A stretch of 64,000 nt of DNA. It comes from an uncultured Treponema sp. Lineage in GTDB: Bacteria; Spirochaetota; Spirochaetia; Treponematales; Treponemataceae. Position 1 is the stretch's first letter; each line of letters opens with the position of its first letter. Of this stretch, positions 50,298 to 58,802 are shown piece by piece. Under the pieces are notes generated by a model. The model was not told the DNA's origin. It did no database searches and saw only the letters and a list, made by a program, of their open reading frames with translations. The position numbers and the translations under genes are program-made. Location of the stretch: the NCBI GenBank assembly GCA_900317625.1, contig ONHK01000005.1:81461-145460 (forward strand), given 5' to 3'.

Positions 50298-51530
50298 CTA
50301 TTTAAACATTGTATCCAAAAGTGAATCAGTTCGCCACCAGACAACTCTAGCGTTTTCTTTTTCACAAAGAAGAGCTGAAATAATTCCTTCATCCGAAAGC
50401 GAAAGCGAATAGAAAAGCGTATTTTTGTGATTAATCTCAATATTTCGTTTTATAACATTTTGAGTTCCAGGCTGCAGCATAAGTACATTAAACCCTTTTT
50501 CCGTAGTGATGATAAAATACATCCAGGTATTTTTTGTAACACCAAGAAAATCATAAGGCAATTTGTACGTAAGTTTTGAAAAATCCTCTGTAACAGATTC
50601 CTCATAAGCCGGAATATTTAAAGCTTCGCCAAATTTGCCTGTTGCAATATCAAGCGGATAAACCGAACTTTTTACGTAATCAATTCCAGACTGTGTTTTA
50701 GATTCCTCATCAATATGAGAAAAATAATAATCAACCTTAACATAAAGCCGTTCCGCATAATAATCTGGAACAATATTTTCAACAGTAACAAAAAGATCTG
50801 ACTGTTCAGCATTCACATTCACTGATTCTGGAGCAATGCTAGGCACAACTTTTACTCCAACCGGAATCTGATATTTTAAAAATCCTGATGAGGCGAACCA
50901 ATATGCCGCAAGCCCATCATTTGTTGAGCAGACAACAACAATCTCATTATTTTCTGTTGTGTAAATATTTTTTATGTCAGGAAAAGGTGTTCCGCTCGGC
51001 CCCTGTTGCCCCAGATAATCAATTTCTTTTCCGTCGCTTGAAATACGAAGAACAACCTGGCTGTAAAGAAGACTCAAATCTTCCGCCTGCTCGTTCCGTT
51101 CCCTAGGAACATTTCCAACCGCATAAACATATTTACGGGAATCAACCGTAATTTTTCCAGTAAGCGCAAAAGGATACGAAATCGGTTTCCAGATTCCAGA
51201 ATCCGTATTAATAATAGAAGAAAAATTAGCCTGAGCATAAAAATCTTCACTGTAAAAAAGAGAAAGCAAATCCCCATAAGAATTAAGAGAAACCACTTTT
51301 CCGGCATCACCATTCACAATGTAGAAAAAACCATCTCGCATATAAAGCGATGTTGAAACCGGTCCCCTTTCCTGCAATTTGAAAAGATTTATCTGTTCCG
51401 CAAAATTTCCGTAATTCAAGGCAAAAAGTTCATTTTCAGAAACCGAAAGAACTTTATTCGACCTTATACATGAAGCAAAAAAAACAGAAATAAATGCAAA
51501 AAACAGATAAACAAAAAATTTTCTAAGCAT
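50298..51530 (-). CDS. Large lipoprotein with beta-propeller-like body
   Basis: 410 residues. The lipoprotein signal is [20 protein letters not shown] followed by the lipid Cys. The body has spaced blades such as [60 protein letters not shown] and [20 protein letters not shown], resembling NHL/propeller repeats. Function unknown. The ATG at 51530 overlaps the secA stop by 8 nt and has GGAAGAA directly upstream, so it is coupled to secA. Confidence 0.82.
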   Translation of the reverse strand: MLRKFFVYLFFAFISVFFASCIRSNKVLSVSENELFALNYGNFAEQINLFKLQERGPVSTSLYMRDGFFYIVNGDAGKVVSLNSYGDLLSLFYSEDFYAQANFSSIINTDSGIWKPISYPFALTGKITVDSRKYVYAVGNVPRERNEQAEDLSLLYSQVVLRISSDGKEIDYLGQQGPSGTPFPDIKNIYTTENNEIVVVCSTNDGLAAYWFASSGFLKYQIPVGVKVVPSIAPESVNVNAEQSDLFVTVENIVPDYYAERLYVKVDYYFSHIDEESKTQSGIDYVKSSVYPLDIATGKFGEALNIPAYEESVTEDFSKLTYKLPYDFLGVTKNTWMYFIITTEKGFNVLMLQPGTQNVIKRNIEINHKNTLFYSLSLSDEGIISALLCEKENARVVWWRTDSLLDTMFK

Positions 51531-54324
51531 TTCTTCCACAGCAATTTTTATATTTTTTGCCACTTCCACATGGACATGGATCATTTCGCCCGATTTTTGG
51601 GGAAGAACGCCTTACTGTTATTGACTGCCCCTGAGTATGCTGAGCTGTAACACTTCCAGCTGCCTGACGGCGAGCCAAAGCACCGTTCATTGAAGAAACC
51701 GGTCTAGCCTGCTGCGTAATATTTTCCGCCTCGGAATGTTGCGCATTCATATTACGCTGAGCCTGCATTGCCGCCCGTTTTCTGGCTTCCTGCGCTTCCG
51801 GAGAAAGCTGGATGCGAACTTTAAATACTCTTGACATTACAGTATTTCGGATTGAATCAAGCATTTCATCGAACATATTGAATCCGTCAATCTTGTATTC
51901 TGTAAGCGGATTTTTTGAGCCATAAGAACGGAGTCCAACAGCCTCTCGCAACGCTTCAAGAGCCTCAAGCTGATCGAGCCATTTTTTGTCAATTATCTGA
52001 ACATACTGGTAGCGGATAAAAAGATTGAAATTCTCTTTTCCGACCAAAGTTTCTTTTTCTGTAATATCATTTTGCAGCGCGGCAAGAACTGCCTCCTGCG
52101 AAATATTTTCACCCAATAAAAGTCCAAAATAATTTGAAACGTCTTCAACAAGCTGCTTTCGAACTTCATCCTTTTTTCCATGAGAATGATCATAATCATA
52201 GAAAAGATTCTCAACAATTTCATCAGCATTGTTCAAAACCCGCTGTGCAAGATCTTTGTCCGCAAGAATTGAATCGCGCTGTTCATAAATCACATTTCGC
52301 TGCTCGTTAAGAACATCATCATAGTCAAGCAAATGCTTTCGGAGCTCAAAGTTTCTGTCCTCAACTTTTTGCTGTGCTTTGGCGATTCCTTTATTAAGCC
52401 ACGGATGATTTATCGGTTCACCAGGTTCCATTCCAATTCTCTGCATCATGGCTTTCATTCTGTCGCCACCAAAAAGACGCATCAAATCATCATCCATTGA
52501 AATAAAGAATTTTGAACGTCCAGGATCGCCCTGTCGTCCAGAACGTCCGCGGAGCTGATTGTCAATACGGCGTGATTCGTGCCGTTCAGAACCGATTACA
52601 TATAAACCGCCAGCCTTTTTAACTTCCTCGTTCTCTTTTAGCCAGTTTTCCTTTTCAATTTTGTACGCTGCCTCATACTGCTCTGGAGTAGCATTTGTAC
52701 CGGCTCGTTTTCTTGCACGGAACTCAGGGTTTCCACCAAGCTTAATATCTGTACCACGACCAGCCATGTTTGTCGCAATTGTTACAGCGCCTTTAGCACC
52801 AGCTTCAGCAATAATCATAGCTTCGCGCGCATGGTTTTTTGCGTTCAAAACTTCGTGCCGGATTCCTTTTTTAGTCAAAAGAGCCGAAAGCAATTCTGAT
52901 TTTTCAACAGAAACTGTACCAACAATCACAGGCTGACCTTTTGCATGAGCCGTCTGAACTTCCTTGCAGATTGCTTCCCATTTATCCTGCTCATTAAGAT
53001 AAACCTCGTCATTTTCATCAATACGCGCAACCGGACGGTTTGTAGGAATCGCGACAACATCAAGATGATAAATTTTATTAAATTCAACCGCCTCTGTCGC
53101 AGCTGTACCAGTCATTCCGGAAAGTTTTGCATACATCCTGAAGAAATTCTGGAAAGTAATTGTGGCAAGAGTTCGGTTTCTTTGAGCAATCTTAAGATGT
53201 TCCTTTGCCTCAATAGCCTGATGAAGTCCATCCCCGTAACGACGTCCCTCTAGAACACGCCCGGTAAATTCATCAACAATCTGAACCTGTCCATCACGAA
53301 CAAGATAATCAACATCATTATGATAAAGAACATGAGCCCTTACAGCCTGTGTAAAATAATGAACATATTCAAAATATTCCTCGTCAACAACTTTTGCGTC
53401 CGCCGGAATAAGATTATGCTTGTGAAGAATTTCGTCGATATGCGCAATTCCCTTGTCTGTAAAAGAAATACGCTTTGATTTTTCATCAATCTTGTAGTCG
53501 CCCTTTATGAGTTTTCTCTGTTCAGGCTCCATCTCAACTTCATCTGGATAATCATCAGTCTTAGGATCTTTTTCAACTTCAGAAAGCTCATCCACATATT
53601 TGTCAACTTCGTGATATTTGTAAGTATCATCCTCACCCTGACCAGAAATAATAAGAGGAGTTCTAGCCTCATCAATAAGAATCGAGTCAATTTCATCAAC
53701 TACGCAGAAATTAAATCCGCGCTGAACTTTTCGTTCCAACTCAACCTGCATATTGTCGCGCAAGTAGTCAAAACCAAATTCATTGTTTGTTCCATAAGTA
53801 ATATCGCAGTTGTAGGCAAGTTTTCTGGCCTCATTGTCCATATCAGAAAGAATTGAACCGACCGTCTGACCAAGATAAGCATAAACCGGGCGCATCCAGT
53901 TGGCATCGCGTTCAGCAAGATAATCGTTTACAGTAACAACGTGAACGCCTTTTCCTGTAAGAGAATTCAAATAAACCGCAGGAACGCACATAAGAGTCTT
54001 TCCTTCACCGGTTTTCATTTCTGTGATTCGTCCGGAATGAAGAACAAGAGAACCCATAATCTGAACATCATAAGCACGCTCTCCAAGAACACGGAAAGCA
54101 GCTTCCCTAGCCAAAGCAAAAGCCTCTGGAAGAATATCATCAAGAGTCGCGCCGTTTGCAAGACGCTCCTTAAATTCTTTAGTCTGTTTTGGAAAATCTT
54201 CTGCACTAAGCGATTTAGCCCACTCTTCTTTCGCGTTTACCGCAGCAACAAGCGGCTTAAGTTTTTTCACATCCCTTTCATTCTGGGAACCAAACAATAC
54301 GGTTAATACTTTATCAATAAACAT
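51523..54324 (-). CDS. secA: Protein translocase ATPase SecA
   Basis: 933 residues. Walker A is MKTGEGKTL (about 105), the DEAD-like box is [20 protein letters not shown], and the helicase part includes [15 protein letters not shown] and [17 protein letters not shown]. The C-terminal metal tail [18 protein letters not shown] binds SecB and lipids. SecA pushes preproteins through SecYEG. No ribosome site is seen; a -10 lies 9 nt upstream. It leads a run of lipoprotein and membrane genes. Confidence 0.97.
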   Translation of the reverse strand: MFIDKVLTVLFGSQNERDVKKLKPLVAAVNAKEEWAKSLSAEDFPKQTKEFKERLANGATLDDILPEAFALAREAAFRVLGERAYDVQIMGSLVLHSGRITEMKTGEGKTLMCVPAVYLNSLTGKGVHVVTVNDYLAERDANWMRPVYAYLGQTVGSILSDMDNEARKLAYNCDITYGTNNEFGFDYLRDNMQVELERKVQRGFNFCVVDEIDSILIDEARTPLIISGQGEDDTYKYHEVDKYVDELSEVEKDPKTDDYPDEVEMEPEQRKLIKGDYKIDEKSKRISFTDKGIAHIDEILHKHNLIPADAKVVDEEYFEYVHYFTQAVRAHVLYHNDVDYLVRDGQVQIVDEFTGRVLEGRRYGDGLHQAIEAKEHLKIAQRNRTLATITFQNFFRMYAKLSGMTGTAATEAVEFNKIYHLDVVAIPTNRPVARIDENDEVYLNEQDKWEAICKEVQTAHAKGQPVIVGTVSVEKSELLSALLTKKGIRHEVLNAKNHAREAMIIAEAGAKGAVTIATNMAGRGTDIKLGGNPEFRARKRAGTNATPEQYEAAYKIEKENWLKENEEVKKAGGLYVIGSERHESRRIDNQLRGRSGRQGDPGRSKFFISMDDDLMRLFGGDRMKAMMQRIGMEPGEPINHPWLNKGIAKAQQKVEDRNFELRKHLLDYDDVLNEQRNVIYEQRDSILADKDLAQRVLNNADEIVENLFYDYDHSHGKKDEVRKQLVEDVSNYFGLLLGENISQEAVLAALQNDITEKETLVGKENFNLFIRYQYVQIIDKKWLDQLEALEALREAVGLRSYGSKNPLTEYKIDGFNMFDEMLDSIRNTVMSRVFKVRIQLSPEAQEARKRAAMQAQRNMNAQHSEAENITQQARPVSSMNGALARRQAAGSVTAQHTQGQSITVRRSSPKIGRNDPCPCGSGKKYKNCCGRNA

Positions 54325-54333
54325 AATACTTTA

Positions 54334-54362
54334 AATATAAAGTTTTTTGCGTGGCAAGTAAA
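54334..54362 (-). promoter_or_regulatory. Promoter abutting the secA start
   Basis: TTTACT (54362-54357), 17 nt, TATATT (54339-54334), then 9 nt to the ATG. This leaves a leader of about 2-3 nt and no Shine-Dalgarno. Confidence 0.5.
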
Positions 54363-54387
54363 GAATTATTTTTTATTTTATCATCAA

Positions 54388-54413
54388 AAGGGCGGACAGA
54401 CACTCGCCCTACA
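54388..54413 (-). terminator. Hairpin after lepB; partial copy C of the palindromic repeat
   Basis: Minus strand: GGGCG..CGCCC followed by TTTTGAT, immediately after the lepB stop codon. The hairpin and the flanking CTACACCCGCT match the first block of repeat copy A, with the rest of the repeat missing. It could act as a terminator between lepB and secA. Confidence 0.5.
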
Positions 54414-54417
54414 CCCG

Positions 54418-56232
54418 CTATCTTGTTTTTATTCCGCCAATGCGGTTTGCAGGCCAGAACCTATAAACCGCAGAACCCAGAATTCTTTTTCCATTAACAT
54501 ATTGCGGTGCAATATTCGAATAATAAAGAACAGAGTATTCATCCGCATCCGTAACAGGTCTAAAAGCCGCCTCATACGAATGTCGCATATCAAGGGAATT
54601 AAAGCGGTTGTCGCCCATCATAAAATAGCAGTTCTCAGGAATGTATTGCGGTGTTCCGTCCTCCAGGTTTGCAGGAAAAACCGGCATATTGCGCTGGTCA
54701 AGAATCATAAGATAAAAATGAAGTTTCTGCGCCTGAATAAGATACTCCGCAACTTTCTCATCATTGTTTATGTCATCAGAAGAATAACCTTTTGAAATAA
54801 GTTCCGCAGTTCTAAGGAAAAGTTTTCCGGCTGTAAGTTTCACCATAACATTCAGCTTGAAATTTGATTCAGCATAATAATCGCCATTAAAAAGCGTAAG
54901 CGAATTTGCAATCGCTCTTGTATTCTTATTGTTGTGATTAAATGCCGCACCAAGTTTTCCAGGCTGTTCCCAGTCGCACATAAAATTATTGAACCACTTA
55001 TAATTCTCTGTTCCAGAAAGAATTTTCTTTGTATTCTCATAAAAATTTGAAAAAAGATCATACGAACTCAAAGAAATCGACGATTTTTCAGCATTTAAAT
55101 TTCCGCTTTTCTTGAAAATGGAATAAAAAGCATATGAAACAGACTTACATTCAAAAGCCGCTACATTCAAATCAAAATTTCTTCGTTCTTCTTCAACTTC
55201 AAGCATCAAATCATAATTTTTCTGGTTCAGCGGAACGTCCTGAATCACCCGCTTTCTCAAACTGTTCATCCGGCTTGCGACCGGAGCAAGATTCCAGCAT
55301 GCAAATTTCGAATCCATCTCAACCGGTAAAAATTCATCATTTCCTGCTGTGCGCGCGTAAAGAGTTCCGTCCTGCATAACAAGCTGTTCCCCCGGCTCAC
55401 CACAAATTCTTTTTACAAGAGGATCTGCTTTTGGCTGTCTGTACTCATCAACGTTAAGATTTACCGTCGTAAAAGTCAGCATATAAACAATCTGGGAAAC
55501 AACAGTACGCACCTCGGATTTTCTGTCAAATGAATAATGCGGATTCCTGAACACAATAACATCGCCACGTTTATATTTTTTTAGGCAAGGAACACCGACA
55601 TCGCTCAGTGGAAATTTAGGGCCGCTCGGAGTTTTCAGGACAACAACACGGTCTCCAATCAAAAATGAAGGAACCATCGATTCAGAAGGAATAACATAAA
55701 GCTGAAGAACAAAAATCTGGATAAGCAGAACCATAAAAACAGCCTGAACCAATGCATCTATCCAGTCCAAAGCCTCAAAAAGAACTGATTTTGCCGTGAT
55801 TTTCTTTGCGGAAATTATTCCAGAGCCTTTATTTTTTTCCGCAAGTTTTTTCCATTCAGGATTTAACTCAAAAATTCTTTTTTCCTTAAAAAAATACAAT
55901 ACAACAAGCGAAGAAACAAAAACCACGCACCAAAGAAAAACCGTAACAATATCATACCAATAATATGTTCCATTTTTTCCAGCACGGCGCAAAACAAAAG
56001 AAGCCAAAAGAATGAACGGAATATATTGAAGAAATTTTACAGATGCGGCAACAGAATCATATTGTTCCAACCGAATTGTCTTATTCAGCAAAAAATAAAA
56101 GATGAAAAAAGTTCCAGCCAAACTCAAAGGAAAAGCCAGCAAAGAAACATCAAAAGAAAAACTTAAAGAAAAAAGAGTAAATAATAAAGAGGCAACAAAT
56201 GTGATTACAGCAGGAATACGTATTTTGTTCAT
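54418..56232 (-). CDS. lepB: Signal peptidase I, unusually large
   Basis: 604 residues against 180-330 for most bacteria. There are three or four N-terminal membrane segments in the first 115 residues, another at about 160-180, then the catalytic boxes: Ser185 in PSESMVPSF, box C/D with Lys274 (LVKRICGEPGEQ), and box E GDNRFNSLDMR near 555. Between boxes C/D and E lies an extra part of about 240 residues, helical and charged, with no family I know. It removes signal peptides after SecA-driven export. The ATG at 56232 gives a normal start; a TATAGT lies 6 nt before it. Confidence 0.92.
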   Translation of the reverse strand: MNKIRIPAVITFVASLLFTLFSLSFSFDVSLLAFPLSLAGTFFIFYFLLNKTIRLEQYDSVAASVKFLQYIPFILLASFVLRRAGKNGTYYWYDIVTVFLWCVVFVSSLVVLYFFKEKRIFELNPEWKKLAEKNKGSGIISAKKITAKSVLFEALDWIDALVQAVFMVLLIQIFVLQLYVIPSESMVPSFLIGDRVVVLKTPSGPKFPLSDVGVPCLKKYKRGDVIVFRNPHYSFDRKSEVRTVVSQIVYMLTFTTVNLNVDEYRQPKADPLVKRICGEPGEQLVMQDGTLYARTAGNDEFLPVEMDSKFACWNLAPVASRMNSLRKRVIQDVPLNQKNYDLMLEVEEERRNFDLNVAAFECKSVSYAFYSIFKKSGNLNAEKSSISLSSYDLFSNFYENTKKILSGTENYKWFNNFMCDWEQPGKLGAAFNHNNKNTRAIANSLTLFNGDYYAESNFKLNVMVKLTAGKLFLRTAELISKGYSSDDINNDEKVAEYLIQAQKLHFYLMILDQRNMPVFPANLEDGTPQYIPENCYFMMGDNRFNSLDMRHSYEAAFRPVTDADEYSVLYYSNIAPQYVNGKRILGSAVYRFWPANRIGGIKTR

Positions 56233-56238
56233 ATTCCT

Positions 56239-56267
56239 ACTATAATCAAAAAAACGAATAAAGTAAA
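56239..56267 (-). promoter_or_regulatory. Promoter abutting the lepB start
   Basis: TTTACT (56267-56262), 17 nt, TATAGT (56244-56239), then AGGAAT and ATG. The only purine-rich box is too close to the ATG to serve as a normal ribosome site. Confidence 0.45.
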
Positions 56268-56285
56268 ATATTTTTACCTTATATT

Positions 56286-56723
56286 TTAAACATGAAGGCA
56301 AGTTGCGATGCGTTCAAGAACTTTTTTTCGGTCCAAAGGTTTGATAATGTAGTTTTTTGCGCCAAGCAAAAGCGATTTCTTTACAAGTTCCTCTTTTCCA
56401 AGAGCACTAATCATTACAACCTTCGCATTCTTGTCAAATGTCATAATTTGTTCCAATGCGGTAATACCATCCATTCTTGGCATAGTAATATCCATTGTAA
56501 CAAGATCAACATTAGGAGCAAGTTCCTTATACTTGTCAACGCCTTCTTTTCCATCAGCTGCAGTTGCAACAACCTCATAACCTTCGCTAGTAAGAATCTG
56601 ACCAAGCTGTTTTGCAACAAACATTGAATCATCGACAATCATTACACGAAACGCAGAACCGTCACTTTTACGTCCGTCTGGGGCACGTTCATTAATTGAT
56701 GGAAAGTCTTGTACTGTTTTCAT
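56286..56723 (-). CDS. cheY: Chemotaxis response regulator CheY
   Basis: 145 residues. The receiver domain starts after about 25 extra residues (TVQDFPSINERAPDGRKSDG). Acid pocket D31 and D32, phospho-acceptor D78 (TMDITMPRMDG), Thr/Ser in VVMISALGKEE, and Lys in IIKPLDRKK. Phospho-CheY acts on the flagellar switch (FliG, FliM). GGAG lies 6 nt before the ATG. It is the last gene of the cheA-cheW/R-cheX-cheY operon. Confidence 0.95.
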   Translation of the reverse strand: MKTVQDFPSINERAPDGRKSDGSAFRVMIVDDSMFVAKQLGQILTSEGYEVVATAADGKEGVDKYKELAPNVDLVTMDITMPRMDGITALEQIMTFDKNAKVVMISALGKEELVKKSLLLGAKNYIIKPLDRKKVLERIATCLHV

Positions 56724-56738
56724 ATTTTTCTCCAAGTT

Positions 56739-57221
56739 TTACGCACGTTCGCGAATAGCAACATTTACTTCGATTTTACCATATTCGGTAATAAGAGGAA
56801 CTATAAGCGCCTCAACATTCTCCGTTCCACCGCCAAGAGCCGCAATTTCCATCTGCTGGCCAGCAAACAAAGCAGGAGGCGTAAGGTCAAACTTAAAATT
56901 AAGCTCATGCAGTTTTGTTACAGCCTGAGCCGTAATAAGGTTTGCAAGTTCACTGATTGTGGCTTTTGCAAGTTCATTAAATGAATCAAGCTTTTCTCCA
57001 TTCATTTTAGATGCAATATTTATTGCGGTTTCCATAGTCATATCAAACAGAACCCGTCCTTCAACATCGCCGGCAAGCCCTACCAATGCTGCAACACCCA
57101 TAACAGGCATGGCTGTTGATTTTAAGTAAAGATTTCCCCTTTTTACTTCAGCACCGCCAAGGACTTCCTTTAAAACCCTATAGGATGTTTCGACAAACGG
57201 ATTGATATACTCGACTCTCAT
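56739..57221 (-). CDS. cheX: CheX, CheY-phosphate phosphatase
   Basis: 160 residues. The catalytic ExxN pair lies in ATISELANLITAQA, with a matching helix at the N-terminus (MRVEYINPFVETSYRVLKEV). The central GDVEGRVLFDMTMETAINIA stretch is typical of the CheC/CheX/FliY group. It removes phosphate from CheY to end the signal; spirochaetes use CheX in place of CheZ. GGAGG stands 6 nt before the ATG. Confidence 0.94.
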   Translation of the reverse strand: MRVEYINPFVETSYRVLKEVLGGAEVKRGNLYLKSTAMPVMGVAALVGLAGDVEGRVLFDMTMETAINIASKMNGEKLDSFNELAKATISELANLITAQAVTKLHELNFKFDLTPPALFAGQQMEIAALGGGTENVEALIVPLITEYGKIEVNVAIRERA

Positions 57222-57238
57222 CACAAACCTCCACTAAT

Positions 57239-58795
57239 TTATTGTTTTGTAAACGCTGTAAGCGCACCTTCTGTATGTTCAAGAAACTCTGATGAATCAT
57301 GAATAATTTCGTTTTCACCAAGAATAATAGAGCCGTTTCCCTTTATTTTTTCAGAAAAATCGTTCAGCACAACTTTTTGAGCCTCATCATCCAGCAAAGA
57401 AAGCAAATCACGCGCAAAAACCAAATCAACCATAGGAAGCGCATTCGTGTTCCGGCAGTCATGATATTCAAACATGATACTATCTTTTATCTGCTGGTTA
57501 AAGGCATTTGCCCCGGAAGCCGTTTTTACAAGGAACGGAGAAAGCCAGCTGTATTTTGAGTCTTCAGGAACTGTAAGCATAGGAGCATTTGAAACGCTCA
57601 AAAGATCAACATCCTGGGCATAAATCCTAATTTTTGAATCTGGATATTTTTTTGTAAGCACACAGGCAAGACAATATGTTTCCATTCCTTTTCCACAGCC
57701 AGGATTCCAGACAATAATCTGTTTTGCTGTATTTTCCGGTAAAAGATTAAAAAGATTTTCCGCATATTCGTTTGTCCACCAGGAATCCGTATATACTGAC
57801 CAGAAAGATTTTAAGAACTCAGCGGCATCTGCACCATTCTGAATTTGAACAGAAGAGCCGTTTTTTTCCTGAATCCATTTTTCATAGCGGCTTTTTACCC
57901 AATTTTCATTCAGAGGGCTTACATAAAAATTACCGAACTGCCTCAATCCCTCCACCACAAACTTGTAGTTTTCATCAGGCAAATCATTTTTCTGCTCTGC
58001 AACCGGTTCAGGATTCTGCGCAGGCTGAAAATTTATGCCATTTTCTGGAACTTCTTTTTGAGGTTCAGCAGATTTTTCCGCCACCGGAGTTTTTTCCTGA
58101 ACAGAACCAGAAACTTTTTCCACCTCAACAGGTGCAGATTCTTTTTTTTCTGCAGCAACTTCTTTTTTAGCCGAAAGCGCTTCAGAATTTTCCTGAGAAA
58201 CCTGCATTGAAACCGCCCTTTCCGCAGGAATTTCGTTCATACGTTTTTCATATTTCGAGTCATTTTCATCTTTTGATTTTGAGAAAATCCGTTCAACATC
58301 AAGAAGAATATAAAGATGCTTGTTATTTTCAATGACTCCAGCAATGTATTTTATGTTAATATCTGCAAAAAGCGGATGAGAAGGCTGAATAGAACTTTTC
58401 TGGATTCCGACAACTTTATCGATTTTGTCAACAATAACACCGAAAGTCTGTTCATTCACCGTAAGAATCAGCAGATTCTGAAGTTTTGACTCCTCATCTT
58501 TTTTGTCGCTGATATTGAAAAAAATTCGCAAATCAAGAATCGGAATGATTTCACCACGAAGATTGTAAACACCGACAACAAATGGAAGCGTATTTGGAAC
58601 ATACGTAAACTGACCGGCCTTCGCGATTTCTTTTACGTACATAATGTCGATTGCGTAATCTTTTCCAGAAATAGAAAAAGTCACCATTTTAAAATCAACA
58701 GTTTCCTGGACTTTCCGTTCGTCCAAAGTTTCCTGCTGAACCGCCGAAGCAAGATTCATATTGTCATCAGAAATTAAAATAGATTCAAGAGTCAT
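57239..58795 (-). CDS. CheW fused to a degenerate CheR-like methyltransferase domain
   Basis: 518 residues in three parts. The N-terminal CheW coupling domain (about 35-175) contains MVTFSISGKDYAIDIMYVKE and GVYNLRGEIIPILDLRIFF. A linker of about 95 residues rich in Glu, Ala, Pro and Lys follows. The C-terminal domain (about 275-518) resembles CheR: VWNPGCGKGMETYCLACVL, RIYAQDVDLLSVSN, LVFARDLLSLLDDEAQKVVL and GSIILGENE. The CheR TGEEPYS and CRNV motifs are altered (GKGMETY, ARDL), so methylation is doubtful and an array-building role is more likely. A CheW-CheR-like protein has been described in Treponema denticola arrays. Confidence 0.92.
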   Translation of the reverse strand: MTLESILISDDNMNLASAVQQETLDERKVQETVDFKMVTFSISGKDYAIDIMYVKEIAKAGQFTYVPNTLPFVVGVYNLRGEIIPILDLRIFFNISDKKDEESKLQNLLILTVNEQTFGVIVDKIDKVVGIQKSSIQPSHPLFADINIKYIAGVIENNKHLYILLDVERIFSKSKDENDSKYEKRMNEIPAERAVSMQVSQENSEALSAKKEVAAEKKESAPVEVEKVSGSVQEKTPVAEKSAEPQKEVPENGINFQPAQNPEPVAEQKNDLPDENYKFVVEGLRQFGNFYVSPLNENWVKSRYEKWIQEKNGSSVQIQNGADAAEFLKSFWSVYTDSWWTNEYAENLFNLLPENTAKQIIVWNPGCGKGMETYCLACVLTKKYPDSKIRIYAQDVDLLSVSNAPMLTVPEDSKYSWLSPFLVKTASGANAFNQQIKDSIMFEYHDCRNTNALPMVDLVFARDLLSLLDDEAQKVVLNDFSEKIKGNGSIILGENEIIHDSSEFLEHTEGALTAFTKQ

Positions 58796-58802
58796 ACAAA
58801 CC

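Noticed and set aside
57772..58210. Open frames opposite the CheW-CheR linker
   Set aside because: They arise from the repetitive Glu/Lys/Pro linker read backwards (Phe/Gln-rich) and have no start signals.
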